From positions 1 through 27,689 of IMG/VR virus record IMGVR_UViG_3300030102_005877: a stretch of 27,689 bases of DNA, one strand, 5' to 3'. Both the position numbers and the translations under genes were made by a program. The notes beneath the pieces are model-generated. The model saw nothing but the letters and a program-made list of their open reading frames with translations, made no database searches and was not told where the DNA came from. Positions 1 to 9,980 of this stretch are shown here, one piece after another. The DNA comes from a virus. How positions within the stretch are numbered: the stretch's first letter is position 1; every line of letters begins with the position of its first letter.

Positions 1-3000
1 GCAAAAGAAGACGCGCACTCTGTGTCGCTTAACAACGTGGCAAATGTAAAGCATTTGCCATTTGAGCCAGTCTCAGAACACTTTGTTGACATCTTCGTGA
101 TGACTCAAGGAAGTAACACTGCCTGCACTTTAAATTTGGTTGTTAAGGATAGAAAGACTGGATCTCTCGTGCAGACACTGGGGTTGAACGGGGGATCAGC
201 AGCAGCGTTTGGCTCCTCTGGAGCAAACAATTTCACCCCTAGTTTGCATATGGTCAAAGTCGGGGCAACGGTCTTTATTGTTTTCAACATATACAACACG
301 ACTAACTCTCCTATCGTTTACCAAAAGCTTTCCTATACTTCAGTCACCGACACATTTAGTGTTACCGGTCCTCAGTTCCTTAGAAACTCATCTGGCACTA
401 ACCTGGCGACAGATGTTGATTTCTCTGCGCTCGGAGTGACCGGTAGCAACAATCAGCTTTACGTGGCGTTTTACGAGCCCGGCTCCCTTAACACTGTTGA
501 TAGTGCAAAAGTCGAAAGGTTTGCATTGTCAAACCTGACAGGAAGTGGTGCAGCAAACGCCACTGGCACTGCCCTTACTTTGTTTACTGCATCCAGCGGC
601 ACAGGAATTGAGCGAAATATTGCGCGTGAGGCATTGAAAGTATCGCCCGGTTTTATTTGCAAATTTTACTCTGGCGACCCTGGCAGCGAGACTTTAATAG
701 TCGGATGCACCACAGGTGCATTGTCGAGCAAAAGCACAGGGGTTATTATTTTTTCCGCTGAAACTGATTTTGCGAACACAAGCTCAGATACACTCCCCGC
801 GTCTCCAGATGAAAAACGAATTCTTATCTGCGGAACTCAAGCACCATTGACTCTTGATGGCTCGGCCCATGCGTCCCAAGTAGATAAGCGAAAACTTATT
901 TTAACATCAGCTTTGGGTGCCCCGTTTGCAAACTCTGGAAGTGGTCGTCCTAGATCAAGAACAAGCTCAAAATTTCCGCTTGAATCTGTAAGCTCAGTCT
1001 TATCGTCGGGCACTGCTACAGTAACCAGCGGATTTTTAAACATTACTCCCGTTGGGGGTTCTGGCACGCTTGATTCATCGGCAAGGGTTTACTTTAGCGG
1101 TGGTGGCACCTCGATTACAGTTATTGAGGGCGGCACTATGTTTCAATCAGACCCGTCAGAAGTAGCCAATGTTAAAAGTCAACTTGAGGCAGCGGTAAAT
1201 GTGGGCGGTGGTAGCGCCGTTCTAACGGTAAGCATCAGTGTTGCAGCAACAGTTAACGTCGCAGTTTTAGAAAACTCGTGTTATCAATATGAGACGGAAG
1301 TTTTTGACGCTGTTTTGTCAAGCGGCACCCTTACGGTTTCAACAATCGGACAAAAGTTTCCGAATGCGTCTGTTATAACTGATGCAGTCCTGGCTAGGCC
1401 GCTCAATTTGTATGGCGAAAGTTATACCGGAGTCATGCCTGACCCCATGTATTTTGCGATGACATATAACGGGGGTAGCGCCAAGACAGACAATGGTTAT
1501 GACTGCCTGATGGCATGGACGCCGTTTTCAAATTTTACCGGTAACTTTGAACCAGTTGCATACCTGCCGTCAGGCAAGCAAAGTGCAAATCCAGCGCTGG
1601 ACTTTGAAGAAAAAAATGGGACCGGTGGTGGTAGGTTATTTACCGGAGTGACTAATTTAGAAATCACCTCTGACGTTAAGACAGGGCAGCCGATTAACGA
1701 AACCTTTGCAGAGGCAAGTTATGGCACCGCGTCTGTTCTCCTGGACGGATACAACGTCACAAAATCTCAGCTTAATTTCTTTCCTGACAGAGTGATGCCT
1801 GGTTTATCAGCAGGCACTCAAATGCTGTATGGAGGCGGAGCGTTATTCTCGTATGATGGCGATGAGATTGTAGAGAATGGTTTCTATAGCTTCCCGGCTG
1901 TTAAGCAGGTTAAGGCGGTGCCTACGGGTGACGGCTTGTTCCCAACAAATGGGTCGTATTCATACATCTTTACGTTTGAGTTTATCGACGCAAAAGGCAA
2001 CATACATAGGTCGCCTACATCTCCAGCGGTTGAGCTAACTGTTCAAACGACGAACATTGTGCAAGCTCTAATCTACAATGACCAAGCCACTCGCAAGGCT
2101 GCTAGGTTTAGAGTTGTTGCATACCGAGCTAATCCAGGCAGTGTAGTTTTTCGCAAAGTAAAGACTATAAGTTTTACAGGGGCTGCCGCTCTTCCTACAT
2201 CAAGATACATTTTGTTTGAAGACAGTGGCGGGTCTCAGCTTGAGTATGCAGACAACGAGGCGCTTTACACTACCGGCGGGGTCCTTGAGAACCAACAGCC
2301 AGGTTCAATCACCGACATGGTGCTGCACAAAAACAGAATCGTTGTTTCCGCTGCGTCAGAGTTTGTGAGATTTTCCAAACCACTAACACCGTTTACTTCT
2401 CCTGGATTTCCAGCGCCTCAGTTTATTATCGATATACCGGGCGACATACGAAACATCACCGGCGTAGAGTCAGGCATCAACTTCTTTACCATCTTTACGC
2501 GAGATAATGTTTTTGCTGTGTATGGGGATGGCCCTAACGCAATCGGGCAAGGTGGTTTTACGCTTCCTGCGGCAATCGCCGAAGGGCAAGGTTTAGCGGT
2601 CGGGGGCACTCATCTTAATCACGCCTTCGGCATATTCTACATGGCAGACCGAGGGCTTTATTTAATCAACCCCAACGGTCAGGTTCAATACGTAGGCGCT
2701 CAGGTTGAAGATACGTTGGGTAATGCGCACCGCGTCTTTAACATCTTGCTGTTTGATTACACCAATGAATTGCGGATTTTGTATTCCGACAATACGTCAA
2801 CCAAGTTTCGCTGCGCAACATACAATACGTTTTTCAAGCAGTGGTCTGATTGGGAAATAACAGCACGCGATAAGCCAGTCTTTCAGACGCAGCGTACAAA
2901 TGTGCAGCCTCATGTATCGCACTTTGTGCTAGCTAAAAACGGCACACTCTCAAAGCAGGTCGCCACCTTTCAAGACCAAACCAGTGCGTTTCACGATGTT

Positions 3001-3357
3001 GAGTTAAGAGTGACGCTTAATAAGTTGTATATGGCAGGGTTGCAACAAGCACAGCGAGTCTATCGAGCTATGTTGCTTTATGACCTAGACGTTGGTGGTG
3101 GGGTGGCGTCATTGCAAATGAAGTTTGCTTTCGACAATGACGCTACGTTCACAGAGACGCATACCTTAAATCCTCTACCGGCAGACCCAGAGCAAGTTCG
3201 AGTGCATTTGTCTCAGCAAAAATGCCGCGCTGTAAAAGTTCAGTTGATTGTGCAGCATGGCGCAAGCTCGACACAAGGTGCTAAGCTCAATGGTATCGCT
3301 TTTGAGGTAGGCGCACGACCAACTACCTTTAAGTTGCCAGCGGCAAACACATTCTAG
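1..3357 (+). CDS. Very large phage tail/structural protein, 5'-truncated by the window edge
   Basis: The frame is open from base 1 with no stop, so the true start probably lies upstream; a GTG at 22 is the first possible internal start and has no Shine-Dalgarno. At least 1111 residues are visible. The protein is rich in Ser/Thr/Gly/Val with short alternating strands. The most recognisable part is about residues 750-900 (counted from the GTG): motifs such as NRIVVSA, FSKPLTP, DNVFAVYGDGPNAIG and GIFYMADRGLYLI occur in large tail proteins of podovirus-like phages, some of which form propeller-like tail nozzles. That fold assignment is inference. No signal peptide or membrane segment is seen. 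It heads a tightly spaced run of virion genes (9 bp to the next). It could alternatively be a tail-tubular or adaptor protein. Confidence 0.7.
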   Translation, partial: AKEDAHSVSLNNVANVKHLPFEPVSEHFVDIFVMTQGSNTACTLNLVVKDRKTGSLVQTLGLNGGSAAAFGSSGANNFTPSLHMVKVGATVFIVFNIYNTTNSPIVYQKLSYTSVTDTFSVTGPQFLRNSSGTNLATDVDFSALGVTGSNNQLYVAFYEPGSLNTVDSAKVERFALSNLTGSGAANATGTALTLFTASSGTGIERNIAREALKVSPGFICKFYSGDPGSETLIVGCTTGALSSKSTGVIIFSAETDFANTSSDTLPASPDEKRILICGTQAPLTLDGSAHASQVDKRKLILTSALGAPFANSGSGRPRSRTSSKFPLESVSSVLSSGTATVTSGFLNITPVGGSGTLDSSARVYFSGGGTSITVIEGGTMFQSDPSEVANVKSQLEAAVNVGGGSAVLTVSISVAATVNVAVLENSCYQYETEVFDAVLSSGTLTVSTIGQKFPNASVITDAVLARPLNLYGESYTGVMPDPMYFAMTYNGGSAKTDNGYDCLMAWTPFSNFTGNFEPVAYLPSGKQSANPALDFEEKNGTGGGRLFTGVTNLEITSDVKTGQPINETFAEASYGTASVLLDGYNVTKSQLNFFPDRVMPGLSAGTQMLYGGGALFSYDGDEIVENGFYSFPAVKQVKAVPTGDGLFPTNGSYSYIFTFEFIDAKGNIHRSPTSPAVELTVQTTNIVQALIYNDQATRKAARFRVVAYRANPGSVVFRKVKTISFTGAAALPTSRYILFEDSGGSQLEYADNEALYTTGGVLENQQPGSITDMVLHKNRIVVSAASEFVRFSKPLTPFTSPGFPAPQFIIDIPGDIRNITGVESGINFFTIFTRDNVFAVYGDGPNAIGQGGFTLPAAIAEGQGLAVGGTHLNHAFGIFYMADRGLYLINPNGQVQYVGAQVEDTLGNAHRVFNILLFDYTNELRILYSDNTSTKFRCATYNTFFKQWSDWEITARDKPVFQTQRTNVQPHVSHFVLAKNGTLSKQVATFQDQTSAFHDVELRVTLNKLYMAGLQQAQRVYRAMLLYDLDVGGGVASLQMKFAFDNDATFTETHTLNPLPADPEQVRVHLSQQKCRAVKVQLIVQHGASSTQGAKLNGIAFEVGARPTTFKLPAANTF

Positions 3358-3365
3358 GAGCAGTC

Positions 3366-4229
3366 ATGGATCCAGAAGCACAACTAATTGCATCACAAGC
3401 GATGCAAGAATTAGCAAGGCAGCAAGCAACTGGTCAGGTGGATGAGGTGTTGCGAGGCCAGATAGCGCAACAAGTTTTAGGTGGGGCAGCTCAACAGGCT
3501 AAGGCTCGCGAAGCTCAACAGCAGGCGGCAGATTTTCAGCGCATGAAGCAGCTTGGTGATGTTGTGGCGAAAGGCGAAATGGAAAGTCGTTTGCGTGATT
3601 ATCAGAGGGGAACAGAGCGGTTGTCTGGTGGCTTACAGGCTGCGACTGGGGCGCTCAGTGCTGGTGCAGGAATGTTCGCTGATTATCTTGGGCGGCAAGA
3701 AGGTTTGAAGAAGGGGCTACAGGCTGCTGAAGCCAAGGGGGGTGTTCAGGGTGCGATCGACTTTCTTAATGCTAACCCTGATTATGACCCTGGTGAGGAG
3801 ACACTTCAGCGATTGTACGCTGGTTCTGAAATCGCAAAACAAACCGCTGCTGAAGTGCAGGCTAATCAAGATCAGTTAGCCAAAGCTCTTTTCAACGCAG
3901 CAGAGGCGAGACGTTTTGAGAGAGAGTTTGATCCGGGTGATGTTGCAATGTCCACCGTCCCTGACGCTATGAGTGACTTTCAGCAAACTCCTGAAGACAT
4001 ATCTATGTCAACAAGTCCTTTTCAGCGAGCGACTACTGCACTTAGATCAAGCCCTGAGTTGTTTCTATCTCAGGCAAGACGTGAGGGTAAGGCCAGGCAA
4101 GCTTTACTTGATGAACAGTTAAGGCAGCGAGAACTTCTTTATGGAATAAATCAACAGCTTGGCGCTCTACCTTCATCCGAGCCTACACTGGAAGATCGAC
4201 TAAGACTCTTACAAGCATTGGGGTTATAA
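3366..4229 (+). CDS. Helical Gln/Ala-rich protein, probable internal virion protein
   Basis: A 287-residue protein of unknown family, with ATG at 3366 preceded by AGGAG five bases upstream. Residues 1-100 are strongly Gln/Ala/Glu-rich and predicted helical (QQAKAREAQQQAADF). Residues 90-125 contain a small Gly/Ala-rich segment (LSAGAGMFADYLGRQ). The C-terminal third is charged and helical and ends at a Leu-rich tail. It has no transmembrane helix, signal peptide or catalytic motif that I recognise. It lies between a large tail protein and three more helix-rich proteins, the usual place for ejection proteins in podoviruses, so that role is inferred from composition and context only. Confidence 0.6.
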   Translation: MDPEAQLIASQAMQELARQQATGQVDEVLRGQIAQQVLGGAAQQAKAREAQQQAADFQRMKQLGDVVAKGEMESRLRDYQRGTERLSGGLQAATGALSAGAGMFADYLGRQEGLKKGLQAAEAKGGVQGAIDFLNANPDYDPGEETLQRLYAGSEIAKQTAAEVQANQDQLAKALFNAAEARRFEREFDPGDVAMSTVPDAMSDFQQTPEDISMSTSPFQRATTALRSSPELFLSQARREGKARQALLDEQLRQRELLYGINQQLGALPSSEPTLEDRLRLLQALGL

Positions 4230-4230
4230 G

Positions 4231-5100
4231 ATGGCAGAAGAAGAAAAGTCTTTAACTTACTCGGAAGAGCTTGGCGGTATGGTAGATACCGATAAATTAA
4301 ATTCATTTGGCGCTGATGAGTTATCTGGGTTGGCAAAAGCCAAGAAAATGGGATTAGAGGGGCCGCAACAGGCGCAATACCTAAATCTTGCGCGAGAAAG
4401 AAAACGACTTCTTCAGGGCACTGGTGAGCGCAGTTTAGCCGCTGAGGATATTCTCCGCCAACAACGAGAGCTGGCTGGTGCTCAAATGGGTATCGCGGCT
4501 GGCGCTCGTGGTCGCTTTGCCGGTGCGACTAGATCTCAAGCTCAACGTGGCGCTGGTCAATCGATGGCTATGGCACAGGCTCAAGCAGCCGTGGCAGATC
4601 AAGCTAGACTTCGCCAAATTCAAGATATGCGGAAGCAACTTCAGACCACTGGTGCGATTCAAAGATATCAGGAAGAAAAGGCTCGTGAAGCTTTAGCAGA
4701 TCAAAGGACTGCAATGCTCGGCGGTGGTTTAGGTAGTCTCATTGGCTCAGGTCTCGGTGCGCTTGGCTTCATGGTCCCTGGTGTTGGTATGGCGCTCGGC
4801 CCTGCGATGATGGCAGCAGGCGGTCAGTTTGGCGGTGGTCTTGGTCAGATGGTTTCTGATGAGCGCATGAAGTCCAACGTTAAGGATGGGAATCCAAAGA
4901 CCCGTCAGATGCTAGACGCTCTCTCAGCCAAAGAGTACGATATTGAAGGGGAGCGCGACTTTGGAGTTATGGCACAAGACACGCCCAAAGATATGGTCAA
5001 AGAAGTCGATGGTGTGAAGACTATCCCTGAAGGTTTCGGTAAGTTGCTTGCGGGCATGGCGAACCTTAACGATCGCCTCAAAAAGTTGGAGGGTAAGTGA
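4231..5100 (+). CDS. Probable internal virion protein with C-terminal S74-type intramolecular chaperone
   Basis: A 289-residue protein starting 1 bp after the previous stop. Residues 45-160 are Gln/Ala/Arg-rich helix. Residues 163-208 are a Gly/Ala/Met-rich hydrophobic stretch with a glycine-zipper look (LGGGLGSLIGSGLGALGF, then GVGMALGPAMMAAGG). Residues 209-289 match the endosialidase-type chaperone (Peptidase S74): S209-D210-E-R-M-K, then GVMAQD at 245-250, an EVDGVKTI turn, and a final amphipathic helix NLNDRLKKLEGK. In that family the Ser of the SD-x-R-x-K motif is the self-cleavage nucleophile, so release of the last 81 residues before S209 is predicted. S74 domains usually end tail fibres; here one follows a hydrophobic ejection-type protein. 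Confidence 0.75.
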   Translation: MAEEEKSLTYSEELGGMVDTDKLNSFGADELSGLAKAKKMGLEGPQQAQYLNLARERKRLLQGTGERSLAAEDILRQQRELAGAQMGIAAGARGRFAGATRSQAQRGAGQSMAMAQAQAAVADQARLRQIQDMRKQLQTTGAIQRYQEEKAREALADQRTAMLGGGLGSLIGSGLGALGFMVPGVGMALGPAMMAAGGQFGGGLGQMVSDERMKSNVKDGNPKTRQMLDALSAKEYDIEGERDFGVMAQDTPKDMVKEVDGVKTIPEGFGKLLAGMANLNDRLKKLEGK

Positions 5101-6716
5101 TGTCAATCGCCGATATACTTAAAGCAGAGCGTGAGGCCCGAGAAAGGGCTGATAACAAGAGAGCAGCTCAAGCTTTTACGCCCACGGGTCAACAGCCTGC
5201 AGCTCAGAGTGCTAGTCCCTATGGAGATCTTTACGCCACGGTTGACCCTAATTTAGTTCCATCAGATCAACCATTAAAACCGGTTGCCCTCCCGGCTTCC
5301 GTTCAAAGAATTCTTGGTATCGCGCAAGCGCCTCTTCCGGCTTCAATGAGAGGCGCTTCAATGCCAACTCAGCCGACTCAGACCGACACCGAAATAGTAG
5401 ACCTATCTGGTGTTTCAACCGAAGGCCCTCGCTCTGATGAAATTAGTGCGGCTGAATATGTTCGCCAAAGGGTAGCCCCTCGGGCAGAAGGATTAGCGAG
5501 TCTTGGTATTCGAGCACCTTCGGCGGCTCGCTTTGTTCTGCCTGAAGATTTAACGCCTCAGAGACAGGCGGCGATTGATGCATACCAAGCTGAACGCCAG
5601 CGCGTAGAGCAGATGCAGGAGTCAGACAGGCTTCGACGCGCAAGAGAGATTGAAGAAGAAGCTCAAGAAAGCTTCGAAGCTGCGAATAAAGCCTTAGAGG
5701 GCTACAAGCCAAGCAAAGAAGGCCCTTACTCAAATCTGTCATCAAAGATTTTTGCAGGCATTGCCATCGCACTCGGTGAAGCAGCCCGTGGTTTTCGAGG
5801 CGGGCAGGGTAGAAACGTTGGCTTGGATCTTATCAATCAGGCGATTGATCGAGAAGCCAAACGGCAACAAGACGAATATAACAGGCTACGCGATAAGGTG
5901 AATCTGTCAGAGAACGCCTATGCGAGATCTATGCAGGCCCTTGGTAATGCAGAAAACGCGTTTGCAAACACCAAGCGGGCGCTTATGGATCAAGCCAGAG
6001 TGACTATGGACGTGGCGCTTGATTCGGTTGGAGCATCTCAGCAAGCAGAGAATTTAAGGGCACAGATTCAAAATCAGCAAGCTCAAGCAAATGCTCAATT
6101 TCAGCAATCACTTTTTAACGCAAAGGTTACCCAGAAAGCCGCCACTGGTGAAACAACGCGGCGATTGTCTGCGAGTAAGGTTTCTGAGTCAAGCAAGTTG
6201 GTTAGTGAGCTTAAAGCTGCTCGCGCATTGCTAAAGCAATCAGAAACAGGTGACTCGGTTACAGATAAGCTTACAAGAGAGTTTATTGCTGATCCAACCA
6301 GTACCGTTTCAGGCAAGATTAGTGAAGCGGTACTAACAAGTGCATCGCCTAAGATCCAAGCACTTAAAGACTTCTACATTAAAATTAGCGCAGTAGCCTT
6401 TGGTCAGGCATCTCAAGGTCAATCAGCATCGTCGATTTCGGATAAGGATGTTAAGGTGTTCCGAGATCTTCTTGCAAATCCAAGTGGAAATATTGGAAGA
6501 CTTGAAAGCTACCTTGAGTATTTACAAAACAAAGCAAGCGCGGCTGTTGTCTACAATAGCGCAATTGTTGAAGGAGCTGACTTCGACCGAGCAAATGAAA
6601 TTGCTGAAGAATACATGAGAGATCAGTTCGGCTATAAGATGACCGCTGACGGTGATTATGTTCCGCCTGGATATAGTGAGAAAGAATGGTCAGAACTAGA
6701 GTACGAAGGTAGATGA
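5100..6716 (+). CDS. Long helical protein, probable internal virion (ejection) protein
   Basis: A 538-residue protein. I chose ATG 5100, which overlaps the upstream stop as TGATG, because GGAGG at 5088-5092 is 7 nt away; an in-frame GTG at 5097 would be only 4 nt from it. Residues 1-180 are Pro/Ala/Gln-rich and low in structure. About 165-350 is strongly charged coiled-coil-like helix (QAERQRVEQMQESDRLRRA), interrupted near 210-235 by a short Gly/Ala hydrophobic patch (IFAGIAIALGEAARGF). The rest is helical and ends in an acidic tail. No catalytic motif was recognised. It is flanked by other helix-rich, Gly/Ala-containing proteins in one transcription unit, which suggests a channel or ejection component. 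Confidence 0.6.
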   Translation: MSIADILKAEREARERADNKRAAQAFTPTGQQPAAQSASPYGDLYATVDPNLVPSDQPLKPVALPASVQRILGIAQAPLPASMRGASMPTQPTQTDTEIVDLSGVSTEGPRSDEISAAEYVRQRVAPRAEGLASLGIRAPSAARFVLPEDLTPQRQAAIDAYQAERQRVEQMQESDRLRRAREIEEEAQESFEAANKALEGYKPSKEGPYSNLSSKIFAGIAIALGEAARGFRGGQGRNVGLDLINQAIDREAKRQQDEYNRLRDKVNLSENAYARSMQALGNAENAFANTKRALMDQARVTMDVALDSVGASQQAENLRAQIQNQQAQANAQFQQSLFNAKVTQKAATGETTRRLSASKVSESSKLVSELKAARALLKQSETGDSVTDKLTREFIADPTSTVSGKISEAVLTSASPKIQALKDFYIKISAVAFGQASQGQSASSISDKDVKVFRDLLANPSGNIGRLESYLEYLQNKASAAVVYNSAIVEGADFDRANEIAEEYMRDQFGYKMTADGDYVPPGYSEKEWSELEYEGR

Positions 6717-9700
6717 TGGCAGAATCACCGGTACAGAAAACGGCATACTTTGAGAAAGACGGTAAGCCCTATGCGGTGCCGTTGAGTCAAACTGACGTAA
6801 TTGTTCGATTTCGAGACGATCCAGCGTATCGGCAGATTAGCCAATATGAAGCGGACGTTTTGGCTGAGGCCGTAGATCTTCAGGAAAGCCCCGTACTCGG
6901 CAGATTAGAGGCTTTGGGCCGTGGTGCTGTTTCCGGTGCCACTTTGGGACTAGGCCAGTTGGCCATGGATCCAGTAGAGCTTGCAGCGGCAAAAGAAGCA
7001 TTTCCTGGTGCGTATTATACCGGTGACATTGGTACTAGTGTTGCTTCTGCAATCCTTAGTGGTGGCGCTGGTGCTGCGGCTAGAGGTGGTGTTGCTGCTC
7101 TCGTAAGAAAGACCCCCGCCGGCATGGTTGCCCGTGCTGCGGAGAAAGCTGCGGCTGCCCCGATTGCCAAAGTTACAGGCGAAGGGTTAGTTGGGAAGGC
7201 CACTAGGTCAGTCGCTCCATTGGCCATTGCCGGTGCTGTAGAGGGCGGTGTTGCTTCTGCTACCTACGGAATGGCAGATAAATTCCTTGAGAATCCCAAT
7301 GCTACCGCTGAAGAACTCTTGAGTTATGGTGCTGCCCAAATACCTGATGGCCTAATGCTTGGCGCAGGTGTTGGTGGTGCTTTGTCTGGTGCTAAAACCC
7401 TGGCAGCGGGAACAATCAAGGGAGCGAATGCGCTCGCCAAGAAGGTCTACGCCGACTCTGTAGATAGATTTGGTGATGGGTTTTCTGAGTCAGTTGCTAA
7501 GTTTATTGCTGCGGATGACCCTGGCGTCCAGCGAGCAATGGCCGATGAGTTGTCAAAAGTCTTGCGGTTTCAAGAAGACTTTCAAGGCATCGCAGCCCGC
7601 ATCGATAACATGCAGAAGTATGCGGAGGAGATGAGAGCTGCCGGCAAGGACACCGACGAAATTAAGGCGTACTTCAAAGAAGAGATTGCAGCCCTTCGCA
7701 AAGAGTACAACGCTCTCAACAAATCTGAGAATGCAAAAGCGTTAGGTAATCTTAGTGCGCAACTAAACGAATCAAAGACAAGGGCGGCGCAAGCTTTTGC
7801 AGATGGCCAAGATGAAATCCTTGGAGGCATGGCTGACGACCTTGGCGATATAACCAGCGGTGCCCGTGGTATTCTTGGTGAGTTCGGAGATACCAAGGTT
7901 CGACTTGGAGATTATCAGGTTGCCAGCACAATCGATGAAGTTATCGACCAAAGGTTTGCTGACGACTTAGCTGCTCAACGCGTTTTCTCGACTGTAGATC
8001 AGGGTAAAGCTCTTAATGAGGCCATCAACGGCAAAGAGGGTTTTTACCAAAGGTCTTTAGATTCATACACGCGAATGCTGAGTGATCCCCGAATCACCGA
8101 GCAAGCAAAGAAGATTGTCCGAGATGCCATCGGAGAGATTGAATCGGCACGGCAACTCTACGCAGACGTTTTAGCCAGGGCTCAAAAAGAAGGTGCTATA
8201 TCCAACGCAGACTTGTTGGAGATTTATCGCAAGCAACGAAAAGTGTTGCGGCAACTAGAGTACGCGCCGAATCAAATCGCAAAAGCTACAGGTGACTTCA
8301 CGCCTGGTGGTCTCAAGAGAGATGCCATTGCCGCAAAAGACTTCTTCAAGCAGCTACATATTGATGAAGATATATTCGGTGGTGCTGCGGCTTTAGAAAA
8401 GGCCAGACTTGGAATTGTCGATACGTCCAGAACACTGCTTGGGAATGTTGGTAAACTTGATGACCTTCTGCCTGAAGAAATAGTTAAGAAACTTCGCAGC
8501 GAAATATTCACGCGAAGAAAAGGCATTGGCGACACGGTTACTTTCTACCGTATGCCGGATGTAATCGAGCCGCTTCTATCTTCTATTGATGACCAGATTC
8601 TTGAGTTTACCGAGCTTGCAGGGAGACCTGAGCTACGGAAGAAACTCAATAAGATCCGTGAAGCGATTGAGAGAACTCGATCCAGAACAAACCGCCTTGG
8701 CGAGTATCAAAAGTCCATTGAGCAAATACAGCGGCTCAAAGGCAAAAGCATGTCAGAGCTTTTTGATGAGGCCTCTGATGCTAAGTCTCTTGAGGGCCTT
8801 GGTGTCTCGCGGGAAGCTGCGGAGAACATTGCATCATCATACTCTAAGTTAATGGAATCATTAGAGAGTTTTGTTAACAAAGACGTTGTGCTGCCTGAGG
8901 AAGTAACTCAAAGACTCGCGGACATTCAAGAAGAAATTCTTCAGCTTGACGTAATGAAAGGCAGAGTTAAAGAGTTTGCGGAGGCCAGTGTACCTAAACC
9001 AGCCGACGAAAACATCGAGCAGCTCTTGGCGTACAGAGCACAAGGCGGCACTTCTGCTAGTGATGCCGCTGCTGCCTTAGCCGCCGCAAGTGGTATCCCA
9101 GGAATTAGCCAAGCCGGTGCTGCTATCTTGGTGGCAAACCGACTTAAGTCATCGCCCTTGCAGTTTATGCAAACCGTTTCTGCTCTGTCTAATGTGGCGC
9201 GAAAGACCAGTCAGGCGATTGATAGGGGTGCGGACTACGCGCTAAATGTTGCTATCGCAGGTAAAACCCCAGAGAAATATGTAAGAGGAACTTCGGTTCT
9301 TGGTCGAGTTTTAGGGGCAACGGGTGCAATTATCGCGGAACCTGGTGATGTGCCTGATGATGAAAAATACGAAAAAACAGTTAAGCGCGTTAGAGAGCTA
9401 AGAGATGACCCTCAAAAACTAGCCGGTGTTGTAGAGTCCATTAAGTCTCCAGGTGTTGAGGCTCTGAGCGAGCCACTTCAGGGTGCAACGGTTCGGGCAT
9501 TTAATTATCTTGCAGAAGTTACGCCTGACCTTGCTGAGCCAGGTCTTTTAGATCGATACGACCCAGAGCCAACACCAGAGCAAAAGCAAAACTTTGCGGT
9601 GGCCGTAGAGGTAATTAACAACCCAGTGAAGCTTTTCTACTATCACTTGGCAAACAACACTCTTACTAGTCAGGTGACAGACCCATTTAAGGCAATCTAC

Positions 9701-9979
9701 CCTGACCTTTACTCTAGGGTAACAGAGTCGGTGTTTGATAAATTTACCCGCGCCCGCAAAGAACTTCCATACGCATCCCGTGTGCAGATGGGGCTAACTT
9801 ATGGTGCGGGCATGGAGTCCACGGTCTCTCCTGAGTTCGTGGCAATGAACCAACAAATGTACACATCCCCTGGCCAAGAACAAGGTGGAGGGGTTAACAT
9901 GACACAGGGGGGAGTAGGTCAGCTACGCAAGTCGGCAGCCGCCTTTCAGACCCCCGGACAGCGAATGATGGAGGCCTGA
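6716..9979 (+). CDS. Large internal virion (ejection) protein candidate
   Basis: A 1087-residue protein. Start codons ATG 6713 and ATG 6716 are in frame; 6716 is preferred because AAGG at 6706-6709 is then 6 nt away. Residues 5-60 form a small basic/polar head. Residues 65-250 are very rich in Gly and Ala with several hydrophobic stretches (ASAILSGGAGAAARGG, LMLGAGVGGALSGAKTLAAG), typical of proteins that enter membranes on DNA ejection. Residues 270-780 are long charged helices likely to form coiled coils. A second Ala-rich hydrophobic segment lies near 780-830. I see no lytic transglycosylase or protease signature. Its size, position after two other ejection-type genes and composition resemble the largest core proteins of podoviruses; function is inferred. 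Confidence 0.6.
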   Translation: MAESPVQKTAYFEKDGKPYAVPLSQTDVIVRFRDDPAYRQISQYEADVLAEAVDLQESPVLGRLEALGRGAVSGATLGLGQLAMDPVELAAAKEAFPGAYYTGDIGTSVASAILSGGAGAAARGGVAALVRKTPAGMVARAAEKAAAAPIAKVTGEGLVGKATRSVAPLAIAGAVEGGVASATYGMADKFLENPNATAEELLSYGAAQIPDGLMLGAGVGGALSGAKTLAAGTIKGANALAKKVYADSVDRFGDGFSESVAKFIAADDPGVQRAMADELSKVLRFQEDFQGIAARIDNMQKYAEEMRAAGKDTDEIKAYFKEEIAALRKEYNALNKSENAKALGNLSAQLNESKTRAAQAFADGQDEILGGMADDLGDITSGARGILGEFGDTKVRLGDYQVASTIDEVIDQRFADDLAAQRVFSTVDQGKALNEAINGKEGFYQRSLDSYTRMLSDPRITEQAKKIVRDAIGEIESARQLYADVLARAQKEGAISNADLLEIYRKQRKVLRQLEYAPNQIAKATGDFTPGGLKRDAIAAKDFFKQLHIDEDIFGGAAALEKARLGIVDTSRTLLGNVGKLDDLLPEEIVKKLRSEIFTRRKGIGDTVTFYRMPDVIEPLLSSIDDQILEFTELAGRPELRKKLNKIREAIERTRSRTNRLGEYQKSIEQIQRLKGKSMSELFDEASDAKSLEGLGVSREAAENIASSYSKLMESLESFVNKDVVLPEEVTQRLADIQEEILQLDVMKGRVKEFAEASVPKPADENIEQLLAYRAQGGTSASDAAAALAAASGIPGISQAGAAILVANRLKSSPLQFMQTVSALSNVARKTSQAIDRGADYALNVAIAGKTPEKYVRGTSVLGRVLGATGAIIAEPGDVPDDEKYEKTVKRVRELRDDPQKLAGVVESIKSPGVEALSEPLQGATVRAFNYLAEVTPDLAEPGLLDRYDPEPTPEQKQNFAVAVEVINNPVKLFYYHLANNTLTSQVTDPFKAIYPDLYSRVTESVFDKFTRARKELPYASRVQMGLTYGAGMESTVSPEFVAMNQQMYTSPGQEQGGGVNMTQGGVGQLRKSAAAFQTPGQRMMEA

Positions 9980-9980
9980 C

